Source: Halomonas cupida
GTDB taxonomy: Bacteria; Pseudomonadota; Gammaproteobacteria; Pseudomonadales; Halomonadaceae
Direction: 5' to 3'
DNA: 64,000 nucleotides
NCBI RefSeq assembly: GCF_900142755.1
Contig: NZ_FRCA01000010.1
Location: 62,001 to 126,000 of the forward strand
Shown piece after piece: positions 8,018 to 16,512 of the stretch. How positions within the stretch are numbered: the stretch's first letter is position 1; every line of letters starts with the position of its first letter. The notes under the pieces are model-generated. The model did no database searches, was not told the origin of the DNA, and was given only the letters and a program-made list of their open reading frames with translations. A program made the position numbers and the translations under genes.

Positions 8018-9235
8018 TCAGTCCTGGTAGCGTTGCAACACCAGACAGGCATTGGTACCACCAAAGCCAAAGCTGTTGGACAGCACCCGCTCGAGCTTCA
8101 CGCCATCACGACGGTCGGTGACGATGTCGAAACCATCGGCCTGATCGTCGAGCTCATTGACGTTCGCCGAGGCCGCGATGAAGTCATTTTCCATCATCAG
8201 CAGGGAATAGATCGCTTCCTGCACGCCCGTTGCGCCCAGCGAATGGCCGGTCAGGGATTTGGTGGAACTCATCGCGGGGGTCGAGTTGCCGAACACTTCA
8301 CGAATCGCCTTGAGCTCGGCGACATCACCCACCGGAGTTGAGGTGCCGTGGGTGTTGACGTAGTCGATGCCGCCATCAACGGTCGACAGCGCCTGACGCA
8401 TGCAGCGCACAGCACCTTCGCCGGACGGTGCCACCATGTCCTTGCCGTCGGAGGTGGCGCCGTAGCCCACGACCTCAGCATAGATCTTCGCACCACGGGC
8501 CTTGGCATGTTCCAGCTCTTCAAGCACCAGCATGCCGCCACCGCCGGCGATGACAAAGCCGTCGCGGCTGGTGTCATAGGGGCGGGAGGCAGTTGCCGGA
8601 GCATCGTTGTAGCTGGTGGACAGCGCGCCCATGGCGTCGAAAAGGCAGGACAATGTCCAGTGCTCTTCCTCGCCACCACCGGCGAACACAATGTCCTGCT
8701 TGCCCAGCTGGATCTGCTCCATGGCACTGCCGATACAGTGAGCTGACGTTGCGCAGGCAGAAGAGATGGAGTAGTTGACGCCCTTGATCTGGAAAGGGGT
8801 GGCCAGACAGGCGGACACCGTGCTGCCCATGGTCCTTGTGACACGGTAGGGACCTACGCGACGCAGGCCCTTCTCGCGCATGACATCGGCGGCTTCGACC
8901 TGATTGGCACTGGATGCACCGCCGGAGCCGGCGATCAGCCCGGTACGCTCGTTGGATACCTGTTCCGGCGCGAGGCCGGAGTCCTCGATGGCCTGAGCCA
9001 TGGAAACGTAGGCGTAAGCTGCAGCATCACCCATGAAGCGGCGCAGCTTGCGGTCGATCAGCGCATCGAGGTCGATGTCCACGACGCCGGCAACATGGCT
9101 GCGAAAGCCCAGGTCGGCGTACTCTTCCTTGAAACGAATGCCTGAACGGCCATTCTGGAGCGCCTCGAGGACCTGTTGCCGATCGTTTCCAAGACAGGAC
9201 ACGATGCCCAGGCCAGTGACTACCACTCGTCGCAT
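8018..9235 (-). CDS. fabB: 3-oxoacyl-ACP synthase I (beta-ketoacyl-ACP synthase)
   Basis: A 405-residue condensing enzyme with nucleophile Cys161 in [10 protein letters not shown], one catalytic His in [11 protein letters not shown] and the second in [11 protein letters not shown]. FabB elongates acyl-ACPs and is needed for unsaturated fatty acid synthesis. The start at 9235 ([14 protein letters not shown]) has a near-perfect AGGAGG site; the frame stays open further upstream but that part is not FabB-like. It follows fabA by 13 bp on the same strand, the classical fabA-fabB operon. Confidence 0.95.
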   Translation of the reverse strand: MRRVVVTGLGIVSCLGNDRQQVLEALQNGRSGIRFKEEYADLGFRSHVAGVVDIDLDALIDRKLRRFMGDAAAYAYVSMAQAIEDSGLAPEQVSNERTGLIAGSGGASSANQVEAADVMREKGLRRVGPYRVTRTMGSTVSACLATPFQIKGVNYSISSACATSAHCIGSAMEQIQLGKQDIVFAGGGEEEHWTLSCLFDAMGALSTSYNDAPATASRPYDTSRDGFVIAGGGGMLVLEELEHAKARGAKIYAEVVGYGATSDGKDMVAPSGEGAVRCMRQALSTVDGGIDYVNTHGTSTPVGDVAELKAIREVFGNSTPAMSSTKSLTGHSLGATGVQEAIYSLLMMENDFIAASANVNELDDQADGFDIVTDRRDGVKLERVLSNSFGFGGTNACLVLQRYQD

Positions 9236-9248
9236 GGAAGCCTCCTGT

Positions 9249-9764
9249 TCAGAAGTTCGCGGTGGAGGTGAACAGGCCGACGCGCAAATCGTTGGCCTGA
9301 TAGATGTCGCGGCCATCGACGGAGACAGTCCCGTCCGCCATGCCCAGAATCAGGCGGCGGGTGATGACGCGCTTGATATTGATGCGGTACGTGACCTTCT
9401 TGGCCTCAGGCAGGATCTGGCCACTGAACTTGACCTCTCCACAGCCGAGGGCACGGCCACGTCCCGGATGGCCGAGCCAGCCGAGATAGAAGCCCACGAG
9501 CTGCCACATGGCATCAAGGCCGAGGCAGCCAGGCATCACGGGGTCGCCCGGGAAGTGACAATCAAAGAACCACAGGTCGGGGCGGATATCGAGCTCGGCG
9601 ATCAGTTCGCCCTTTCCATATTCGCCACCCTCTTCGTGGATGCGGGTGATACGGTCCAGCATCAGCATGTTGGGGGCCGGCAGCTGGGCATTGCCCGGGC
9701 CGAACAGCTCACCGCGGCTGCACGCCAGCAATTGATCGCGATCGAAAGAGTGTTGCTTGGTCAC
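9249..9764 (-). CDS. fabA: 3-hydroxydecanoyl-ACP dehydratase/isomerase
   Basis: The 171-residue protein has the hot-dog fold signature with His70 ([11 protein letters not shown]) and Asp84 (LGLDAMWQL), at the same positions as in E. coli FabA. It dehydrates 3-hydroxydecanoyl-ACP and isomerises trans-2 to cis-3-decenoyl-ACP, the branch point to unsaturated fatty acids. It is the first gene of the fabA-fabB operon, so control of membrane fluidity should act in the 9765-10006 region. Confidence 0.95.
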   Translation of the reverse strand: MTKQHSFDRDQLLACSRGELFGPGNAQLPAPNMLMLDRITRIHEEGGEYGKGELIAELDIRPDLWFFDCHFPGDPVMPGCLGLDAMWQLVGFYLGWLGHPGRGRALGCGEVKFSGQILPEAKKVTYRINIKRVITRRLILGMADGTVSVDGRDIYQANDLRVGLFTSTANF

Positions 9765-10006
9765 TGAGTCGTTCCGAGTTCCGAAGAGATGTAAGCCGCT
9801 TGCGGCGATTGATGCCGCATGGCGGCCTGTCTAGTCTACTGTCCGTGCTGGCCGAATGCACGCCATGGCCTATGGAAGATGGTCGCAGGCGTGTGCGGAA
9901 GTCTTTTAGAGCGTGATCTAAAGAATGTCACGGACCCGCCGATAGAGCCTTCTGGTGACCGTAAGTTCCGCACAATACTCGTTCTTCATGGAGGCATGAC
10001 ATCGCC

Positions 10007-11884
10007 ATGTGGCCATCGCTGTCCTTCAACAGGCCGCTTGTCTGGATGGGCCTGGTGGCCTTCTCTGCGAGTGCATGGTTGCCGAACCCAGGGCTGAGAA
10101 TCGCTTGCCTGGGGCTGGTCCTGCTCGCGGCTCTCGACGCCTGGCGTCAGGTTCGTCTGGAATGTCTTCGCTCACGGCTTGCTCAGCAGGTGATGCTGCA
10201 GTCCGCTGACGCCGTGATGATTACCGACGCCGGGTTTCGCATCCTGGCAGTCAATCCCGCGTTTTCCGAGATCACTGGCTACGCCGCTGACGAAGTGCAG
10301 GGCTTGAATGCTGCCAATCTGGCGGCGAGTCGCCACGATACGGCCTTCTTCGCGCGTTTCCACCAGCGGCTGCAGAGCACCGGACGCTGGGAGGGCGAGA
10401 TGTGGCAGCGTCGTCGCAGTGGCGAGGAGTTCCCCGAGTGGTTGTCGATCTGTGCCGTGACTGCAGCCAACGGCCGAGTGCAGCATCTGGTTGGAGTGTT
10501 CAGCGATATCTCGTTGCACAAGGCTCGGGAGCAGGATCTGCGACGTATCGGCCGAGAGGATCCCTTGACCGGACTACCCAATCGGCGTCGTCTCAATGAG
10601 CTGCTGGCATCTCGCCTGCGCCATATGCGGGCGGGAGAGAATCTGGATCTGGCACTGATCGATATCCGTGGTTTCAAGGACATCAACGATGCCATGGGGG
10701 TGGATGTTGGTGATCGCCTGCTGGCCCGGTTCGGCAAACGTCTGGCCTGTCATGTTGCGGGAGGTGTGGTCGGACGCATGGGAGGGGACGAGTTCATGGT
10801 GCTGCGTACCACCACATACGAGGATCATGAGAGCTGGGTCGAGGATGTGCGTCGTCACCTGCTGGAGCCCTTTAGCGTTGATGGTGTGCCGCTGCGCCTT
10901 GGCATCACTGTGGGTAGCTGTAGGGCTCCGGAGGATGGGAGCGACCATGGTGTGTTGTTCCAGCGCCTGGAATCGGCGCTTTGTTCGGCTCAACGGCTCG
11001 GTGGCAATCAGGGTCTACGCTTTCGTCCGGCGCTGAATGTCGAGTCGGTGCCTGATCTCGGGCTGCTCAATGACCTGCGGACAGCCCTGACCAGTGGCGA
11101 TCAACTGGAGCTTCATTATCAACCACAGCATCGCCTTGGGGACGGTGAGCTGGTTGGCGCCGAGGCGCTGCTACGCTGGCGTCATCCGCAGCAGGGCATG
11201 ATCCCGCCGGATGCTTTCATCGGTCTGGCCGAACGCCATGGCTTGATGGCGTCGCTCGGAAGTTGGGTGATCAGTCAGGCGGCGGCTCAGCTGGCACATT
11301 GGCATTCACCGGAGCTGACGGAGTTGCCGGTATGGATCAACATTTCGGCGATGCAGTTGTTTCAGGGAAACCTGGAGTCGACGTTGAGCAGTGCACTACA
11401 TCGCCACGGCCTGCCTGCATATCGGTTGGGGGTCGAACTGACCGAGTCGGTGCTGCTGGATGAGCGTGCCGGCGATATCGTCGGGCGTCTCCAGGGCCTG
11501 CGGCGCTCGGGGCATCCGGTCGCACTGGATGACTTCGGTACTGGCTATTCATCGCTGGGCTATCTGAAGCATCTACCCGTCGACAAGCTCAAGCTGGATC
11601 GAGCCTTTGTTCAGGCCCTGCCCGAGGACCCTGCCGATGTGGCAATTGTCGACGCCGTCGTGTCCATGGCCAGTGGCCTGGGGTTGCAGGTGATCGCCGA
11701 GGGCGTTGAAAGCCGCGAGCAGCGTGATCACCTACTGCAGGCCGGGTGCCAGCTGGCACAGGGCTACTTCTATGCAGCCCCGATGCCGGCCGAGGAGTTC
11801 GAGCGCTATGGCGCGCAGTTGGTGGCGCACAAGCGCACAGACCTCAGTGGCTCCATGGCGATGTATGAAGCCTCTCCGAGCTGA
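10007..11884 (+). CDS. Membrane-anchored PAS-GGDEF-EAL cyclic-di-GMP protein
   Basis: A 625-residue protein. Two hydrophobic segments lie within the first 50 residues, then a PAS domain (about 58-175), a GGDEF domain with an intact GGDEF motif at 259-263, and an EAL domain with the EAL triplet at 386-388. ELTES, NIS and DDFGTGYSSL (all catalytic EAL signatures) are present. Both diguanylate cyclase and phosphodiesterase activities are possible; tandem proteins are often net phosphodiesterases. The last 30 codons are duplicated, in degraded form, exactly 1,000 bp downstream. Confidence 0.9.
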   Translation: MWPSLSFNRPLVWMGLVAFSASAWLPNPGLRIACLGLVLLAALDAWRQVRLECLRSRLAQQVMLQSADAVMITDAGFRILAVNPAFSEITGYAADEVQGLNAANLAASRHDTAFFARFHQRLQSTGRWEGEMWQRRRSGEEFPEWLSICAVTAANGRVQHLVGVFSDISLHKAREQDLRRIGREDPLTGLPNRRRLNELLASRLRHMRAGENLDLALIDIRGFKDINDAMGVDVGDRLLARFGKRLACHVAGGVVGRMGGDEFMVLRTTTYEDHESWVEDVRRHLLEPFSVDGVPLRLGITVGSCRAPEDGSDHGVLFQRLESALCSAQRLGGNQGLRFRPALNVESVPDLGLLNDLRTALTSGDQLELHYQPQHRLGDGELVGAEALLRWRHPQQGMIPPDAFIGLAERHGLMASLGSWVISQAAAQLAHWHSPELTELPVWINISAMQLFQGNLESTLSSALHRHGLPAYRLGVELTESVLLDERAGDIVGRLQGLRRSGHPVALDDFGTGYSSLGYLKHLPVDKLKLDRAFVQALPEDPADVAIVDAVVSMASGLGLQVIAEGVESREQRDHLLQAGCQLAQGYFYAAPMPAEEFERYGAQLVAHKRTDLSGSMAMYEASPS

Positions 11885-11916
11885 TCAGAAGACCCTTGTC
11901 AGCGACTCGAGAGCAT
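11790..11916 (+). repeat. Direct repeat, left copy (EAL gene 3' end plus phrB-end remnant)
   Basis: This contains the intact 3' end of the EAL gene. It continues past the stop into sequence whose minus strand reads DALESLTRVF, a mutated version of the photolyase C-terminus (DAFKSLTKGS). The stretch 11844-11888 is identical to 12844-12888. Confidence 0.85.
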
Positions 11917-12345
11917 CTTTATCACTGGATTGCTGGATGAGCTTTCTATGCAGGAATATGCGGATGGTGATCTGTTTTTTCGTCCAAGGATGTCTATGAA
12001 AATAAGCTAACGATTTTGTGCTGATTCGCTATTTTTCTTCCAGCTCTGTGCTGAAATATTCTTCGCCGTTCTGCCAGTGATGAAGATTGGCTTATGGGTA
12101 TGCTTGATTATTGATCAAACTATGCTGGTTTTTTCTTATCTGGTAAGACCTTTCCTCTCACCACACACAAAGCGATTTCAGAGTTGTGGGTGAGGTCATG
12201 ATGTTTCATGTTCCTCTCTCAATCAGAGGGTGTCTCCTCTGGGCTTGCGGCTCTTTCCGAAGCTGATGATATCCCTTGATATCCGCCATATATATCCGAT
12301 ATCCTGGCGATAGAGTCATGATTCCACCGACAAGGAGTGCTCCTC
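11885..12345. other. AT-rich non-coding stretch of the inserted segment
   Basis: About 460 bases with much lower GC than the flanks, T-rich runs and no open frame I can support. A short palindromic run of ATATC/GATAT words near 12270-12310 precedes the lipoprotein gene and may include its promoter. It belongs to the segment enclosed by the 1,000-bp-spaced repeats. Confidence 0.6.
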
Positions 12346-12741
12346 GTGAAACACATCATCCTGGCTATTCTGTTTTTTATCATGGTTTCTGGTTTGTCAG
12401 CGTGTACTACATCCCAGCCTATTCAAAATGTCGAGAAACAGGTCATCACATCGACAGCGAGCGATGAGGAAGTACGTCAAGCCATTACTGATGCCGCAAC
12501 AAGCCTTGGCTGGGTGATTGTCGCTGACCACGGGAATGAAATAACTGCAGTCATTGATGTCCGCACCCATCAAGCGACAGTGAGCATTCCATACTCAAGC
12601 AGCAATTATTCCATTATTTATAAAAATTCAATCGACTTGAACCACTCCGGTGGAAAGATCCATCGCAACTATAATCGTTGGGTGGCTAATCTTGACCAGG
12701 AAATTCGCCGCAACCTCAACATTGCAAAGACGCACCACTGA
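12346..12741 (+). CDS. Small lipoprotein of unknown function
   Basis: A 131-residue protein starting at GTG 12346, preceded by AAGGAG at the right distance; a GTG 9 bases earlier overlaps that site and is less likely. It opens with a positively charged, hydrophobic signal and a lipobox (GLSAC), so the mature protein should be a lipid-anchored envelope protein of about 110 residues. The mature part has an alpha region (SDEEVRQAITDAATSLGW) followed by beta-like stretches with several Ser/Tyr/Asn residues. No named family is recognised. Codon use is AT-rich, unlike its neighbours, which suggests it arrived with the inserted segment. Confidence 0.75.
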   Translation: MKHIILAILFFIMVSGLSACTTSQPIQNVEKQVITSTASDEEVRQAITDAATSLGWVIVADHGNEITAVIDVRTHQATVSIPYSSSNYSIIYKNSIDLNHSGGKIHRNYNRWVANLDQEIRRNLNIAKTHH

Positions 12742-12780
12742 GCGACACGGAGAAAGAGTGCGCCCTTGTCTGGCCTCTGC

Positions 12781-12917
12781 CCGAGGAGTTCGAGCACCAT
12801 GGGGCGAACAGGGCGCGACTGGCGGCGCACAAGCGTACAGATTTCAGTGGCTCCATGGCGATGTATGAAGCCTCTCCGAGCTGATCAGGAGCCCTTTGTC
12901 AGCGACTTGAAGGCGTC
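12781..12917 (+). repeat. Direct repeat, right copy (decayed EAL gene 3' end plus phrB end)
   Basis: A degraded copy of the EAL gene 3' end (EEFEHHG... then SGSMAMYEASPS-stop) runs directly into the intact end of phrB. Bases 12844-12888 are identical to 11844-11888, an offset of exactly 1,000. The left copy keeps the EAL gene intact; this one keeps phrB intact. Confidence 0.85.
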
Positions 12918-14306
12918 GAGCGCACGCTGGCGTGCTACCTTGTGCTCGATGAGTGGTGCCGGATAACCGGTGTCACTCACCAGGTCGGTGGCTGGTGCAT
13001 GGCGCATGCGAGGAGGAAGATCCGCGAGTTCCGGTAGCCATTCGGCAATGAAGTTGCCATCGGCATCAAAGCGCTGCGACTGGGTGGTGGGGTTGAAGAT
13101 GCGAAACCAGGGCGCGGCATCGGTGCCGGTGGAGGCTGCCCACTGCCAGCCTCCGTTGTTCGAGGCAAAGTCGCCATCGATCAGGTGCTGCATGAAGAAG
13201 GCTTCGCCTTCGCGCCAGTCGATCAGCAAATGCTTGGACAGAAACATCGCCACGACCATGCGCAGGCGATTGTGCATCCAGCCGGTGTTGGTCAACTGGC
13301 GCATGGCAGCGTCGACGATTGGATAGCCGGTGCGACCTTCGCGCCAGGCGGCCAGGTCATTGGGCGCATCACGCCACGCCAGTGTCTCGGTATGCTGCTG
13401 AAAGGCGTGGCCCCGGCAGACTCGTGGAAAGCCCCAGCAGACATGCTGATAGAACTCACGCCAGATCAGCTCATTGATCCACGCCATCAGTCCCGCATCA
13501 CCCTCACCGAGGCTCCCCTGGTTGGCCGACATGGCCGCCTGAAGGCATTGCCGCCAGGAAATCATGCCGAGACTGAGGTAGGGAGAGAGCTCGCTGGTAC
13601 CAGGCTGTGCCGGATAGTCGCGGGCTTCGGCGTAGTGTCGGGCACGCTGCTCGAGAAAGCGTGACAGCCGGTTAGCGGCGTGTGTTTCACCGGCAGGCCA
13701 CTGCTGTTCGATACACGAGGGCACTGTGGGGATCTCGGGGCTCGGATCGCTGGAGACTTCCAACGCCTGCTGGCGCTTCGGAGCATCCAGCAGTTCCAGG
13801 CGAGATGGCTCGATCTGGCGGTGCCAGGCTCGGGAAAAGGGAGTAAAGACACTGTAGAAGTCGCCCTTTCCCGTGAGCAGTTCGCCGGGGGTAAAGGCGA
13901 CCGCGTCGCGGTGAGCATGAACTCTCAGATCTACCTGCTTGAAGCGCTCGATGACCGCCTCGTCACGTTGCCATTCGTTGAGCGGATACTCGCGGTTGAA
14001 GTGCAGTGCCTCGGCCCCCAGCTCTCGAGCCAGGCCAATCAATGCCTCCGGAACTTCGGAGAAGTGCCCGACATCGCGATACAGCAGTGGAATATCGAGC
14101 CTTGCCAGCGACTCGCCCAGATCAGCGACGCCGCGTAGCCAGAAATTGATCTTGTTGGCGCCGTGACCATGTTGTTTCCATTGCTCGCGACAGCCGAGAA
14201 ATACACCAACGACCGGCCCGTTGCGGGCTGCTCTGTGCAATGCCGTATTGTCGTTGACCCGCAGGTCACTGCGGAACCACATCAGAGTGGGATTGTGTAA
14301 GCTCAT
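12885..14306 (-). CDS. phrB: Deoxyribodipyrimidine photolyase
   Basis: A 473-residue protein with the antenna-binding Rossmann-like N-terminal domain (MWFRSDLRVNDNTAL) and the FAD domain containing ELIWREFYQH, GRTGYPIVDAAMRQL, WMHNRLRMVVAMFLSKHLLIDW and the NNGGWQWAASTGTDAAPWFRIFNP signature of class I CPD photolyases. It repairs cyclobutane pyrimidine dimers using blue light. The LitR-like regulator lies upstream on the same strand, separated by a 169-bp structured repeat. Confidence 0.95.
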   Translation of the reverse strand: MSLHNPTLMWFRSDLRVNDNTALHRAARNGPVVGVFLGCREQWKQHGHGANKINFWLRGVADLGESLARLDIPLLYRDVGHFSEVPEALIGLARELGAEALHFNREYPLNEWQRDEAVIERFKQVDLRVHAHRDAVAFTPGELLTGKGDFYSVFTPFSRAWHRQIEPSRLELLDAPKRQQALEVSSDPSPEIPTVPSCIEQQWPAGETHAANRLSRFLEQRARHYAEARDYPAQPGTSELSPYLSLGMISWRQCLQAAMSANQGSLGEGDAGLMAWINELIWREFYQHVCWGFPRVCRGHAFQQHTETLAWRDAPNDLAAWREGRTGYPIVDAAMRQLTNTGWMHNRLRMVVAMFLSKHLLIDWREGEAFFMQHLIDGDFASNNGGWQWAASTGTDAAPWFRIFNPTTQSQRFDADGNFIAEWLPELADLPPRMRHAPATDLVSDTGYPAPLIEHKVARQRALDAFKSLTKGS

Positions 14307-14625
14307 GGTATTCCAGAACCGTCAGGCATCATTGTAAGGGCGAGATCATGGGCCGGAAGTTATTAACCCGGCATGCTTTCATGTTGGGTTGATTGCGGCA
14401 CAGGGACGTGCCGCCGTCGGCCATCAGGCCGACGCGAGACCGCACCACACCAGCAGATCCACGCATCTGCGCCAGTGCGGTGCGGACGACAATCAAATCG
14501 ATCAGGATGGGCTATTTGATTGCCATGTTAATAATAAGTACCGCACTGTCGGCATGTGGAGCTTCCCGCCGTGGCTGGTAGGCCGGTAGAGAACGAGAAA
14601 ACGAGGATAATGCGTTAGGGATCGT
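14307..14625. other. Intergenic region between the MerR gene and phrB
   Basis: It is occupied mostly by one full copy of the 169-bp structured repeat. The remainder (about 14535-14625 and 14307-14360) shows no ORF and no clear promoter. Confidence 0.6.
14363..14531 (+). repeat. 169-bp structured repeat, copy A
   Basis: Begins TTAACCCGGCATG and ends CCATGTTAA, flanked by TA on each side. It carries successive hairpins: AACCC.GCATG/CATGTTGGGTT, GCGGCAC/GTGCCGC, GTCGGCC/GGCCGAC, GCAGAT/ATCTGC within CCAC arms, and AATCAAA/TTTGATT. Two more full-length copies occur in the window. Confidence 0.85.
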
Positions 14626-15555
14626 TCAAGGGGCCAGAGGGGCGCCATTGCCCAACACCGGACGCAAACGATCCAGCGCCTGGGGAATATTGTCGCCGAG
14701 TAGTATGACGTTACTGCCCTTGAGGTCTGGTGCTCGGATACGTGCCACCGGGCCACACAGGGCTAGCGGTGTGTCGAGCTGTTCTGCCAGACGTGGCAAC
14801 TGACGGCGGATCATGTCCGCACTCTCCGCCTGGCCGCTGCTCAGTACGATGGCGTCCAGTTGCAGACGCTGCCGGGCAAGAGGGAGATCACTAAAGGGCA
14901 GCGGAGCATCGAACAGATGCACGCAGTAGCCGCGATCACTGGCAGCAAGCGCCAGCATCATGGTCCACAGCGTCCCTTCATCGCCCGGCAGGGTATCGAC
15001 CAGCAGGATCGGGCCCTGGCAGGTCTGGCTGGCATGGTAGAGGCGAATACCGAGGCGGGTCCTGAAGAAGGATTCCAGGCATCGTCTCTGCAGTGATGTC
15101 CCCGGCTGACCGTCCCACTGCTCCTCAAGCTGGATGATCAGCGGCTGCCACAGTTCACTGATGCAGGCCGTGACCGGATAGAGCGCCAGTGTCTGAAGGT
15201 ACAGCCGTTCAAGGTGATTGAGGTCGAGAGTATCGACAGCCATCAACGCCTGGCGGTACAGGCTTGACCAGTCTCCCGTGCAGATCTCAGAGGATTGATG
15301 GCGTTCAGGCTGGTCGAGCAGATCGAGCACCTGGCTGACCGGAACGCCACGATTGAGCCATTGCAGAATGCGCTCGATGCGCTCGATATCGCTGCGCGCG
15401 TAAAGCCGGTGTCCCTTGGGAGTCCGGCGAGGCTTGATCAGGCCATAGCGTCGTTCCCAGGCACGCAGTGTCACCGAGTTGACCCCGGTAAGCCGTGACA
15501 CCTCACGTATTGGATAAAGGGGAGCGTCGGTTGTCGGGGGCACCGTGTTGCTCAT
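14626..15555 (-). CDS. MerR-family regulator with vestigial B12-binding domain (class II LitR-like)
   Basis: The 309-residue protein has a MerR helix-turn-helix (about 12-80; YPIREVSRLTGVNSVTLRAWERRYGL). A helical region and a C-terminal Rossmann-like domain resembling cobalamin-binding domains (LLVDTLPGDEGTLW) follow. In CarH and class I LitR the corresponding loop carries the ExH ligand to cobalt; here it reads GDEGTLW with no His, so adenosylcobalamin is probably not bound. Class II LitR proteins of Pseudomonas lack the cofactor and act with a LOV photosensor; no LOV gene is in the window. Next to phrB, it probably controls light-induced transcription. Confidence 0.75.
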   Translation of the reverse strand: MSNTVPPTTDAPLYPIREVSRLTGVNSVTLRAWERRYGLIKPRRTPKGHRLYARSDIERIERILQWLNRGVPVSQVLDLLDQPERHQSSEICTGDWSSLYRQALMAVDTLDLNHLERLYLQTLALYPVTACISELWQPLIIQLEEQWDGQPGTSLQRRCLESFFRTRLGIRLYHASQTCQGPILLVDTLPGDEGTLWTMMLALAASDRGYCVHLFDAPLPFSDLPLARQRLQLDAIVLSSGQAESADMIRRQLPRLAEQLDTPLALCGPVARIRAPDLKGSNVILLGDNIPQALDRLRPVLGNGAPLAP

Positions 15556-15630
15556 GAGAGCCTCGTTGGATGACGATCCTGGGCGGGAAGCGTCGATATC
15601 TCCGTGCCCCTCCCGGCCTGCGTCGATAAT

Positions 15631-15654
15631 TGTATAGCTATTGTCCAGTCTACA
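15631..15654. promoter_or_regulatory. Candidate operator upstream of the LitR-like gene
   Basis: TGTATA and TCTACA form an imperfect inverted repeat around a 12-bp spacer, 76 bp upstream of the regulator start. Related words TGTACA (16309) and TGTATA (16320) occur between cbiX and the epimerase gene. Spacing and sequence resemble LitR-type operators, but this is pattern matching only. Confidence 0.4.
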
Positions 15655-15768
15655 TTATCCCATCGGCCGGTAGCGTTGGTGGCGCGTTGGTCTTCTTGCT
15701 GTGGCACAGGGAAGCAAGCAGCCTCTCCAGCATGTGATGAAAGTCACGTGTCAGTCACATCATTTGCT

Positions 15769-15798
15769 CACCGTCACCGTCACCGTCACCGTCACCGT
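15769..15798 (+). repeat. Hexamer tandem array, CACCGT x5
   Basis: Five perfect copies of CACCGT lie just beyond the 3' end of cbiX (stop at 15814 on the minus strand). It is non-coding. Confidence 0.9.
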
Positions 15799-15813
15799 AC
15801 CGGGCCAGGGTAT

Positions 15814-16200
15814 TCAGCGCTGTGAGTGGAGTGACTCACCGACCTGGTCGGCGACAGCCGTAGCGAGGGCTGCGATGAAGTCGGGGTGCTCGCCAACCGG
15901 TGCCAGCAAGGTGATGTCGAGTCCTTCATGGCCACGGGCGATCTGCTCGATCTGTGCCGGAACATCGTTGCGCAGGTGGCGCCCTGCGGCAAAGAACAGC
16001 GGCAACACTTCAATCTGTGTTATTCCGGCGGATACCAGTTGGGCCACACTATCTTCCAGCGAGGGATCGCAGAGCTCCATGTAGGCCAGCCGAATCGGGG
16101 TATCCAGGCGTGGTACCAGAGCGTCACGAAAGTGTTCGAAAGGCGCACGCCAGCGAGAGTCACTGGATCCATGGGCGAGCAGTATCAGAGCATAGGACAT
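15814..16200 (-). CDS. cbiX: Sirohydrochlorin chelatase, single-domain CbiX type
   Basis: The 128-residue protein matches the short CbiX/SirB chelatases. It has LLAHGS with the N-terminal metal-binding His, and VLPLFFAAGRHLRNDVPAQI with the second His. CbiX inserts Co2+ (or Fe2+) into sirohydrochlorin, toward cobalamin or siroheme. The short forms dimerise to form an active site. It lies upstream of the LitR-like gene on the same strand; sharing a locus with a B12-fold light regulator and photolyase is a recurring association in gammaproteobacteria. Confidence 0.85.
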   Translation of the reverse strand: MSYALILLAHGSSDSRWRAPFEHFRDALVPRLDTPIRLAYMELCDPSLEDSVAQLVSAGITQIEVLPLFFAAGRHLRNDVPAQIEQIARGHEGLDITLLAPVGEHPDFIAALATAVADQVGESLHSQR

Positions 16201-16512
16201 GGTGAAATCCCTGAAGGGCGACGAGTGTCACCGGTGCGTGATGAGTCAGTGGTACGGATCAGCTATAGGCTAACAGCCGTCAGTGTGGCAAGCGATTCCA
16301 CCGATCTCTGTACAGTTCTTGTATAGAAAATACTGTCGTCGGCTCGATGCCTGTAAAGACGATATGGCTATGCTTGACGCATGACCAGTAGGCTTGATCT
16401 ATGGCCCATCGCGCAGTATTCCTGGGATTGGGTGGTATTCAAGAGGATACTGATGTCAGGTAATTGGGGTATACGACGGGCTTCGTCAGGGTGACCACAG
16501 AGGAGAGTGCCA
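16201..16512. other. Divergent intergenic region cbiX / epimerase
   Basis: No ORF. It holds TGTACA (16309-16314) and TGTATA (16320-16325), similar to half-sites upstream of the LitR-like gene, so both divergent genes may share its control. No confident -35/-10 pair was identified. Confidence 0.4.
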
